The notes under the pieces were generated by a model, which was not told where the DNA came from, did not search any database, and saw nothing but the letters and a program-made list of their open reading frames with translations. Positions 7,601-12,026 of a DNA stretch of 12,026 nucleotides are shown piece after piece. The stretch covers positions 1 through 12,026 of the forward strand of contig JAAEOP010001214.1 in assembly GCA_024223125.1 (NCBI GenBank). Reading direction: 5' to 3'. How positions within the stretch are numbered: the stretch's first letter is position 1; every line of letters begins with the position of its first letter. The position numbers and the translations under genes are program-made. Source of the stretch: Chloroflexota bacterium. GTDB taxonomy: Bacteria > Chloroflexota > Anaerolineae > Promineifilales > Promineifilaceae.

Positions 7601-10600
7601 GTTTTCAGCTTCCATCACCACCTGACCCCCTAACTCAATAAAGTAGTTGTTGGACAGGCCACACGTTGAGGGTATGGTTGTAGGGGTTGGCGTGGGTGTA
7701 TCGGTAGGGGGTGGGCCAACAGCAACAATTGAAATATTTTCAAACGTAGCCTGGGCCACCTCATTATTGTCATAGGCAGATATTGCAAAGCCCACCAGGT
7801 AGTTTCCACCGCCAAGATTTATTGAGCTAAAAGTGCCCACTTGCGTCCAATCACCGCTGGCCAAAATATCGCCGGGTGAAGCTACACTTGAGCGGTAAGC
7901 CGTAACCGTGCTGCCGACCTTTCTTAAGGCCAGCCAAACGGGAACACTGGCGTCGCCGCCATTTTCGGGTTGGGTATCAACCGTATTTCCTCCATCTGAA
8001 GGTCTGGCTTGCGCTCGAATTTGCGGAGTTTTATTTAAGACAACGTGGGCAAACGCGGCGTCATTAGTATTGGTGCTGCGCAGCATCAACCCACCTTTAG
8101 ACCATTCCTGTTCGCTGTTCGGGCTCCAATTTGACACCCGCGCTTTGAATTCGATATCACCAGCCTGGGTGGTATAAACATATCGAAAACTATCACCCGT
8201 GCCCCAAATGCTGGTGCCGGAGCCACAAACGTACACCTTGTCTGCACCGCTCTGAGCGGTAAGTCCAGGTGTGGCTCCGCCAATATCTGCGCTTGAGCCC
8301 CAGGTTACAGACGTTGAATATCCGGAAGGTATACTACATCCGCTGGGCAAAGGTGTGGGGGTATCAGTTGGAGGCAGGGGCGTATTAGTTGGAGTACTGG
8401 TTGGGGTTGAGGTTGGGATAGGCGTGGGCGTGTCAACAACAGCCGTGGTATACTCTATCACCAGCCGAGGCGCGTCATTATTGGAGCCATTATAAGAATA
8501 AGCTCTTCGCCGGCCCGAACCGGTAATAATGAAGGTCATCGAATCGTTGCCGCTGTCCCAACCTGTCTGGTCGATAATTTCCTGAACTACCGGGACCAGG
8601 GAAGGCGATTGGTGGACAGTATTGTTACTCCAGTCAGGGATATTGCTCCAGCTTACTGAATCTGAGGTTGAGGTTCTATCGGTAATATCATTATCGCTAT
8701 TGCTGAAACGAGCCGAATTGGTAGATTTTTCTCCCCAAATTGTGAGTGAGGTACTGCCGCTTGTATCATCCTTAGCCTTAAATTCCAGATAAGCATTGAG
8801 GATGGTAGCGTTCGACGGAATAGTAACATTCAGGAAGCGAATACCTATTTTTTGATCCGTACCGTCATCATTGACCATTTCCAAATCGCTGCTGCCCCGG
8901 TGCATATCACCGTCATTAACATCCTCTTCGGCATCGTCTCGGTTTTGCCCCACCCTGACATCTATAGTCGTTGTCTGCCGGTTTGGAATAGCGGCCGGAT
9001 TTGAGGCAAAGCTGGCCGATTGCACCTGATAACTATTGCCGGATACGCCGGCTTCTTCAGCCGCAATTTGCGAATGCACATTATCAATATTTACAGAGGC
9101 ATAGGCTTCTTCAGCCGCAATGACAACCGGTTGAGACGTGGCTTGCAGAACCGGCAACGCGGGGGGTTGCACCAATTTTAAGGCAGCCGGATCAATGGTT
9201 GAGTGCATAGCAAAGAGTTCGCTGGGCGGGCTGGGATTCCAATAATACCCAATCCAGGGGTTATCCCAGGTTGTGGCATTACCTCCGCCGGCATTTCCAA
9301 AGAAATTCAATTGCCAGGGCGTCTGGCTGCCGTTATCAAAATTGTCTGCAAAGGGGGTCAAATTGCACTGTAAAACCAGAGATTCATTACGAATATTGTT
9401 GTCATCCGTCAATTCAGCTATTCTGTTTGAAGTATCAGTTCGACCATAAACGCTATAGGTGCCCTCGTTAGACAAATTGACCACCGGGGTAATCACAATA
9501 GTTTGCTGAGGCCCAATCTGGTTAATCCAGATCTTCTGCTCACCAGGCGGGAGCACCTGCGTTAAGGTAGGCGCGGATAAGGGATTGATGTAGAGGTCAT
9601 TATCAAATGGAAAACTGTTCAGGGACTCATTCGTATTATTTTTAATGTGAAGCCCTATCTCCAGGTCTGCGCCGGGTTGCGGGTCGGGCGGGAAGGTAAT
9701 ATCCACAACCTCCAAATCAGCTTCAATCAGATTCAAATCCACAGTAGCCACATATGTGCTAAATGAAGAGTCATCGGTTGGGGTAGGATCATCCTCTATC
9801 CTTGAAATAATTTTACGGGTAAGCGAAAGATCACCCAGTAGAGCCGCGCGGGGGAGGGTATAGTTAAAGGTACTTTCCCCATTGTCGTCAGTGAATATAC
9901 TGTCGGCAACTTTCTCATCTGCGGTTATAATACCATCACCATTTAAATCTATGTAGACATCATAGGACGTGTTGGGCAAATGCCCCTTTAAGGTCAGCTC
10001 GATTGTTTCACCCGGAAAATGATCGCTTCCGCCGGTAATTTCAATGATCGAATTTTCTACCACGTTAATATAAGCTGTTGCTGAATAAACGGTTGTTTGG
10101 CCGGTCAAATAAGAGATAAACATCCTGTTGCCAAGGGGAGTGTCTGCCGGGATCTTATAGCTAAGTTGTAAATAGTTGCCGTTTACATCATCTGTTCTTA
10201 CTGTCCCCGCCAAATCACCGGTGGTATCGCTGGTATCCGTAGCAAAGGTAACATCATAATCTGTATCACGAGAGTGAACACGCAAGTCAAGCGACATCAC
10301 GGAACCGGCCGGCCGGTCGAGCCGGTTAGTTGGCGAGGTTTTTCGACCATCAACCAGCAGCAGTGGCTCTGTCGGGATGGTTACAATAATATTGTCGCTG
10401 ACCGCAATCTCACGAATGGTAGAGGGAGGTTCGGCGATAACGATATCATCTTGAGATCGGATTTTAAATGATCCCTCGGTATTGATAGGAATGAAGTATT
10501 CAACAATAGCTACTCCGTCCCCATTAGTTAGAAAGGAGCCAACTAAAGTTGTACCAAAATAAACCCAGTAGGTTCGCAAAGGGGCATGGTTCCGCAGAAT

Positions 10601-11923
10601 AATTTTGATAGCTGTGTTATCGACCCATTCATTGCCGCCATCAACCGTAATTGTAGCCGGCTCAACCGTGACCGTGTTGGTCGCAAATCCCGTTGTAACC
10701 AGGTGATCACCGGCCGCAATGTCATTGGTAATGGCACACTCGGCCCAGTCCGATTCCCCAAAGCTGTTAGCGCCCGTAGTTACCTGACAAACATCGCCGC
10801 TACCGTCGCCGGCACGCATTGGCACACCGGCCATTAAAATATCGTAGGTGGTACCAGGCTCATGGCCGGCAACAAACACCCTGACAATCGAATTATCGGG
10901 CCATGTATACAAAGCATGACCGGCAAAGCCAACGCCAATAAAGGGCGTAGATGAGCTGAGAATATTGACCGCTGCGGTGGCAACCGTACTGCTGCAATCT
11001 GAATTCAAGCTCGTCGTAAACGTGGCCGAACCTGCTGTGCCCAAAGGAACGATATGGTTCGACACCAACAAACTTCCACTTGGACCCGGAGTAAACGGGC
11101 CCGCAGAGGGGGTATTGATGGATGTCCCGTCAAAACACACATAATAGGGCGTTCCATCGACGTGTTTTTCCAGCAGGAGATTGACCGAACTTCCAGCCGG
11201 AATATCAACAGCCGGCGCACCCCCTAACTGTACCGTTAGAGCGGGGGCTCCTGTTTGAGAGCCAAAACTGGATGAGGCTTGGCCGCCGGGCGGGGCAAAG
11301 GGAGGTGGCTCGCCTTCCAGAGCCAGGTTAAGACCCTCATTTTGCAGTACCACGTCCCCGGTCATATGCAGCGTTCGCCCGGCCAGCAGAGCATCGTAGA
11401 TGGGGTCAAGCATTTCAACATTGTAATAAACTTGGACGTGCACATTAAGCCCCTTAGAGCCGGGATGATAGGGGGTCCAGTCTGTGTCATCGGCCGTAAC
11501 AAATCCCTCAATAAAAACCCCGAATTTTTGAGCATGAGTTCGATCTGTGGGATCCCGCGCCTCGTCATAGTAATCTGTAAAACCAACGTCGCCGGGCCAC
11601 TCCCGGATAGGCAAACCGGTAGATCGAGATGCATCCTTGGCAAATTCAACAATGTGATAGACGCGAGTATCTTCATCTAAGGGGTTTGGATTGTTTGTAT
11701 CGTCTTCATCCAGGACGGCAGCCAAGGTCCAGGGTTCACCCTGATCATTGAGCGGGGCGCCGGTAACGGCATAACGAGCCGTCTCTCTGGCTACGTTTTG
11801 GACCGATATATAAGCCCAAACTATCCAGGCTGCCTCGATGATGCCCAAAATAACCAGCAGAAGTATGGGTAGGATAAAAGCAAATTCTACTAAACTCTGA
11901 CCTTTTCGAGATTTTCGTAACAC
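4655..11923 (-). CDS. Giant TadE-domain multimodular surface protein, putative adhesin (2422 aa)
   Basis: The start is GTG at 11923, chosen because TadE-type text begins at once and GAAGGAGC lies 7 nt upstream. Residues 1-50 are the TadE segment (KG|QSLVEFAFILP, membrane helix, NVARETARYAVTG). Residues to about 205 complete a TadE-like region. Approximate order after that: five Ig-like repeats of about 98 residues (225-725); CARDB-like domain (728-852, ending in ELTDDNN); a short DNFDNG region (857-930); IAAEEA repeat (935-958); a DNRLRE/CBM96-like beta-sandwich (982-1157, ending PRLVIEY); Thr-Pro linker; lectin/laminin-G-like module (1200-1400); linker; CBM6 or GH115-C-like module (1425-1588, with MEAENY); linker; fibronectin type III (1636-1732); a second lectin-like (1736-1917) and second CBM-like module (1925-2085); jelly-roll-like module (2115-2305); CnaB or carboxypeptidase-regulatory-like domain (2318-2412). 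No catalytic domain is recognised. TadE proteins are usually a few hundred residues, so this length is exceptional. Binding to glycans or neighbouring cells is inference. No frameshift or internal stop is seen. Confidence 0.93.
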   Translation of the reverse strand: MLRKSRKGQSLVEFAFILPILLLVILGIIEAAWIVWAYISVQNVARETARYAVTGAPLNDQGEPWTLAAVLDEDDTNNPNPLDEDTRVYHIVEFAKDASRSTGLPIREWPGDVGFTDYYDEARDPTDRTHAQKFGVFIEGFVTADDTDWTPYHPGSKGLNVHVQVYYNVEMLDPIYDALLAGRTLHMTGDVVLQNEGLNLALEGEPPPFAPPGGQASSSFGSQTGAPALTVQLGGAPAVDIPAGSSVNLLLEKHVDGTPYYVCFDGTSINTPSAGPFTPGPSGSLLVSNHIVPLGTAGSATFTTSLNSDCSSTVATAAVNILSSSTPFIGVGFAGHALYTWPDNSIVRVFVAGHEPGTTYDILMAGVPMRAGDGSGDVCQVTTGANSFGESDWAECAITNDIAAGDHLVTTGFATNTVTVEPATITVDGGNEWVDNTAIKIILRNHAPLRTYWVYFGTTLVGSFLTNGDGVAIVEYFIPINTEGSFKIRSQDDIVIAEPPSTIREIAVSDNIIVTIPTEPLLLVDGRKTSPTNRLDRPAGSVMSLDLRVHSRDTDYDVTFATDTSDTTGDLAGTVRTDDVNGNYLQLSYKIPADTPLGNRMFISYLTGQTTVYSATAYINVVENSIIEITGGSDHFPGETIELTLKGHLPNTSYDVYIDLNGDGIITADEKVADSIFTDDNGESTFNYTLPRAALLGDLSLTRKIISRIEDDPTPTDDSSFSTYVATVDLNLIEADLEVVDITFPPDPQPGADLEIGLHIKNNTNESLNSFPFDNDLYINPLSAPTLTQVLPPGEQKIWINQIGPQQTIVITPVVNLSNEGTYSVYGRTDTSNRIAELTDDNNIRNESLVLQCNLTPFADNFDNGSQTPWQLNFFGNAGGGNATTWDNPWIGYYWNPSPPSELFAMHSTIDPAALKLVQPPALPVLQATSQPVVIAAEEAYASVNIDNVHSQIAAEEAGVSGNSYQVQSASFASNPAAIPNRQTTTIDVRVGQNRDDAEEDVNDGDMHRGSSDLEMVNDDGTDQKIGIRFLNVTIPSNATILNAYLEFKAKDDTSGSTSLTIWGEKSTNSARFSNSDNDITDRTSTSDSVSWSNIPDWSNNTVHQSPSLVPVVQEIIDQTGWDSGNDSMTFIITGSGRRRAYSYNGSNNDAPRLVIEYTTAVVDTPTPIPTSTPTSTPTNTPLPPTDTPTPLPSGCSIPSGYSTSVTWGSSADIGGATPGLTAQSGADKVYVCGSGTSIWGTGDSFRYVYTTQAGDIEFKARVSNWSPNSEQEWSKGGLMLRSTNTNDAAFAHVVLNKTPQIRAQARPSDGGNTVDTQPENGGDASVPVWLALRKVGSTVTAYRSSVASPGDILASGDWTQVGTFSSINLGGGNYLVGFAISAYDNNEVAQATFENISIVAVGPPPTDTPTPTPTTIPSTCGLSNNYFIELGGQVVMEAENYNSAVAGTGNASSKSWLPVNYNGTDTMQAQTDSGVNTQLNTNGPGLRYQIEFQTAGNYYVYVRGRSPGDSDTSDSVHVGLDGVAVTTSGGTGLTGFNDNISWQNSHNGTNTFITVPNSGLYTFDMWMREDGIMADKIWLSTTQNQVNNGNTSTNPVESVCSLPAPAPTPTSTPTETPLPTATSTPVPPSSFAPPSNLVVSVGMAGSGDPVMNLTWTDNSGDEGTGPEETSFIIERLDGVTWVEIATTEVDGASYTDTGVTCGEINYRYRVRGFLAPDTISAAVEANNTTPACPADECDTNGELDGELRLCSAGSSMTQSNDASGGYLFMNQAVFSFTFDIRVRVMAVSDQNSQSMAGLEVRESLVNNAKKLQVVVRNQNRDVRVFTRGSSSPTSDWVSTNAITDTNGDTPVWLRIVRANQKFYFYYNSFDDEAPVIGAWTPLGSTDDTMGSAVRIGLTNASATGARGMSRWSNFNLSCPLELVGASATCGAVTEDTGVAVINAVNYIDNFPSNTSPIRQWQHKTSQDQYAAMYFNGSTPVFDNTNYPSAPLLEYAVNIEQSDEYFLWIFGYSPDNSGDTVQVGFDGARLDFGTMEDKAGSGVRWFNTDTTGRSVKQFLSQGVHTINIWGAEDDFELIQILLTSYPDLVPSGLQPQSACLSPVPPEFPSNLRQCTDVLQNVGFEKNDGAGYALNWTTGDLSHQAIYGPTAYEGSFGLGLRSVLFGVLRNDPFTYQDFTMPTWLNNDTSTARISLRKAVDRGTDADELRFVLRDENGTDLTTPIKLADGDDFPDVIGGIPLAADFTQFPSGAEDNDAFNHLTGNVQIEQLVGETVQAYVYMPNSSSDSNYPASTDFFIDKVEVQVCTSQPQPALEAGKGAVTGQLFILTDEGKQIAVEGAPVWIFGLTPPGPMQTTYSINNPTGRYSFQNLNPGLYNLYSEFVDSSGAPFGVTVPVNIAAGQTATQNLILPYGNVGGGSSISD
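4688..4972 (-). other. C-terminal CnaB/regulatory-like beta domain of the giant protein
   Basis: Residues about 2318-2412 begin GAVTGQLFILTDEGK and include VEGAPVWIFG and TGRYSFQNLNPGLYNLY. This is the usual pattern of CnaB or carboxypeptidase-regulatory-like folds: G-x-V-x-G, then A-x-V, then G-x-Y-x-F-x-x-L-x-P-G-x-Y. Such domains act as rigid stalk pieces. The residues needed for an isopeptide cross-link were not identified. Confidence 0.65.
5009..5581 (-). other. Jelly-roll-like module of the giant protein
   Basis: Residues about 2115-2305 start LQNVGFEKNDGAGYALNW and include a YEGSFGLGLRS phrase and a final FFIDKVEVQVC. This order (N-x-G-F-E, later G-x-x-G-x-x-L, then a hydrophobic-D-x-V-x-V strand) is typical of CBM4/9-like and related carbohydrate-binding jelly rolls. 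Assignment to a named family is tentative. Confidence 0.5.
5669..6718 (-). other. Second lectin-like plus CBM-like module pair
   Basis: Residues 1736-1917 form a laminin-G/concanavalin-like module (MAGLEVRESL, then PVWLRIVR, then GAWTPLGS). Residues 1925-2085 form a CBM6 or GH115-C-like module (EYFLWIFGYSPDNSGDTVQV, then GFDGARLDFG). The same order and key phrases occur in residues 1200-1588, so this looks like a diverged internal duplicate. It lacks the Thr-Pro linker that separates the first pair. Confidence 0.6.
6728..7018 (-). other. Fibronectin type III domain of the giant protein
   Basis: Residues about 1636-1732 read as Fn3: PPSNLVVSV, then NLTWTDNS, then FIIERLDGVTW, SYTDTGV and YRYRVRGF. 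The W of strand B and the Y-x-Y-R-V-R strand F are in place. It sits between the two lectin/CBM pairs as a spacer. Confidence 0.8.
7037..7114 (-). repeat. Thr-Pro linker 3 (residues 1604-1629)
   Basis: A Pro/Thr/Ser run starting PAPAPTPTSTPTETP joins the first CBM-like module to the Fn3 domain. Such linkers are extended, often O-glycosylated, spacers in secreted multimodular proteins. The complementary strand shows a long Gly-Val open frame that is only its shadow. Confidence 0.85.
7160..8326 (-). other. First lectin-like plus CBM-like module pair
   Basis: Residues 1200-1400 are a concanavalin/laminin-G-like module with GGLMLRSTNTNDAAFAHVVL, PVWLALRKVG and NYLVGFAISA. After Thr-Pro linker 2, residues 1425-1588 are a CBM6 or GH115-C-like module with VVMEAENYN, YYVYVRGRSPGDSDTSDSVH and DKIWLS. 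Both are known as glycan-binding folds in secreted proteins; the ligand here is unknown. Confidence 0.65.
7670..7714 (-). repeat. Thr-Pro linker 2 (residues 1404-1418)
   Basis: PPPTDTPTPTPTTIP joins the first lectin-like module to the first CBM-like module. It is the shortest of the three linkers. Confidence 0.85.
8345..8431 (-). repeat. Thr-Pro linker 1 (residues 1165-1193)
   Basis: A 29-residue run built from TPT, TST and TNT units (for example TPTPIPTSTPTSTPTNTP) separates the DNRLRE-like sandwich from the lectin/CBM half of the protein. It marks the main boundary between the stalk-like and binding-like parts. Confidence 0.85.
8453..8980 (-). other. DNRLRE/CBM96-like beta-sandwich of the giant protein
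   Basis: Residues about 982-1157 carry the order seen in DNRLRE and CBM96-type domains: an opening TIDVRVG with Asp-rich turns, then IGIRFLNVTIPSNATILNAY (a strand with I-x-x-A-x-L), LEFKA, a central VSWSNIP, and a closing NDAPRLVIEYT. These domains occur in large exported proteins and some bind polysaccharides. Confidence 0.6.
9050..9121 (-). repeat. 18-nt direct repeat encoding IAAEEA
   Basis: The 18 bases at 9050-9067 and 9104-9121 are identical and lie exactly 54 bp apart, giving IAAEEA at residues 935 and 953. The intervening residues are unlike the surrounding beta modules. A short recent tandem duplication or a small helical spacer are both possible. Confidence 0.8.
9372..9742 (-). 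other. CARDB-like domain of the giant protein
   Basis: Residues about 728-851 fit the CARDB adhesion-type beta-sandwich: EADLEVVDITFPPDPQPG, then IGLHIKNNTNESL, LYINP, VLPPGEQKIW, GTYSVYGRTD and a closing IAELTDDNN. The last motif (E-x-D-E/D-N-N) is the CARDB hallmark. CARDB domains are known from bacterial and archaeal cell-surface proteins. Confidence 0.8.
9749..11251 (-). repeat. Five tandem Ig-like repeats of about 98 residues
   Basis: Each unit has the phrase hydrophobic-x-L/V/F-x-x-x-H, a few residues, T/S-x-Y-x-V/I. The shared His falls at residues 254, 354, 446, 550 and 648, giving spacings of 100, 92, 104 and 98. Examples are VFVAGHEPGTTYDI, IILRNHAPLRTYWVYF and LTLKGHLPNTSYDVYI. 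Several units continue with T/N-D/N-x-N/D-G and end in a Y/F-x-I/L-P strand. I do not recognise a named family. The likely role is a stalk lifting the binding modules away from the membrane. Confidence 0.7.
9914..9949 (-). other. EF-hand-like calcium loop in the fifth Ig-like repeat
   Basis: Residues 659-670 read DLNGDGIITADE. Positions 1, 3, 5, 6, 8 and 12 are D, N, D, G, I and E, matching the canonical EF-hand loop. It is inserted right after the H-x-x-x-T-x-Y strand of repeat five and is absent from the other four repeats. Calcium binding is inferred. Confidence 0.7.
11774..11923 (-). other. TadE segment with prepilin-peptidase-like site
   Basis: Basic MLRKSRKG is followed by QSLVEFAFILP and a membrane helix. 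G8|Q9 with Glu13 at +5 matches the rule for class III/TadV-processed pseudopilins. If it is cut, only eight residues are lost and the whole giant chain remains attached to a pilin-like helix; if not, the helix acts as a membrane anchor. Confidence 0.8.
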
Positions 11924-11929
11924 GGTTAA

Positions 11930-11937
11930 GCTCCTTC
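11930..11937 (-). promoter_or_regulatory. Shine-Dalgarno that fixes the GTG start of the giant gene
   Basis: GAAGGAGC on the minus strand, with 7 nt between GGAG and the GTG at 11923, is a strong site. No ATG in the same frame gives a TadE-type N-terminus, so this site decides the start. Confidence 0.8.
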
Positions 11938-11976
11938 ACACAAACGAGGGTGGGTGCCAAATACAGTCCTTGGCCG

Positions 11977-12003
11977 GTACCTTTAAGTATCTTTTGCAGG
12001 TAC
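11977..12003. other. Short inverted repeat in the leader of the giant gene
   Basis: GTACCT (11977-11982) and AGGTAC (11998-12003) are inverted repeats with a 15-nt gap, about 55 bp before the GTG start. It could be an operator or a weak leader hairpin. No clear -10/-35 pair was found in the 103 bases before the window edge, so the promoter may lie outside. Confidence 0.3.
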
Positions 12004-12026
12004 GTCTTAAATTCCACGCATGTTAA

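Noticed and set aside
7037..8431. Thr-Pro linker DNA as a CRISPR-like or variable tandem repeat array
   Set aside because: The periodicity is at codon level with mixed codons, with no constant repeat and spacer arrangement.
6864..8495. Gly/Val-rich open frames on the plus strand (6864-7169 and 8271-8495)
   Set aside because: They are the exact complement of the Thr-Pro linker codons of the giant minus-strand gene and have no ribosome site or family likeness.
11745..12017. A 90-codon minus-strand open frame starting near 12017 and overlapping the giant gene start
   Set aside because: It runs out of frame through the well-supported TadE codons, and its own protein sequence has no domain or signal features.

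Overview
The window looks like chromosomal DNA from a Chloroflexota bacterium, probably Anaerolineae or a relative. This is an inference from style, not from a marker gene. The clues are long Thr-Pro linkers inside a huge secreted protein, a secreted protein ending in LFLPVILKQ, TadE-like proteins with large outer domains, and intergenic palindromic repeats of two kinds. No rRNA, tRNA, CRISPR, transposase or phage gene is visible.

All four convincing genes lie on the minus strand, so the transcription order runs from high to low coordinates. (1) 11923-4655 encodes a 2422-residue protein with an N-terminal TadE pseudopilin segment, then a chain of beta-sandwich, lectin-like and carbohydrate-binding-like modules joined by Thr-Pro linkers. 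(2) 4547-2721 encodes a 608-residue secreted protein with a sialidase-like (Asp-box) propeller, an Asp-rich calcium-binding-like tail and the LFLPVILKQ end. (3) 2625-1909 encodes a 238-residue single-pass membrane protein with a PepSY-like outer part. (4) 1697-219 encodes a 492-residue TadE-like protein. The gaps are short (103, 107, 95, 211 and 218 bases, the first and last being cut by the window edges). They hold a good promoter before gene 2, a 119-bp inverted-repeat element before gene 4, and a G/C-tract cloverleaf palindrome near base 1.

The working picture is a cell-surface locus. Two TadE-type minor pseudopilins, each with a prepilin-peptidase-like site (KG|QS.VE), bracket a secreted propeller protein and a membrane-anchored protein. 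The giant TadE fusion is the exceptional item. It could present a glycan-binding adhesive stalk from the inner membrane or on a Tad (Flp) pilus. No pilin, secretin, ATPase or prepilin peptidase gene lies in the window, so the link to a working pilus is inferred from the TadE segments alone.
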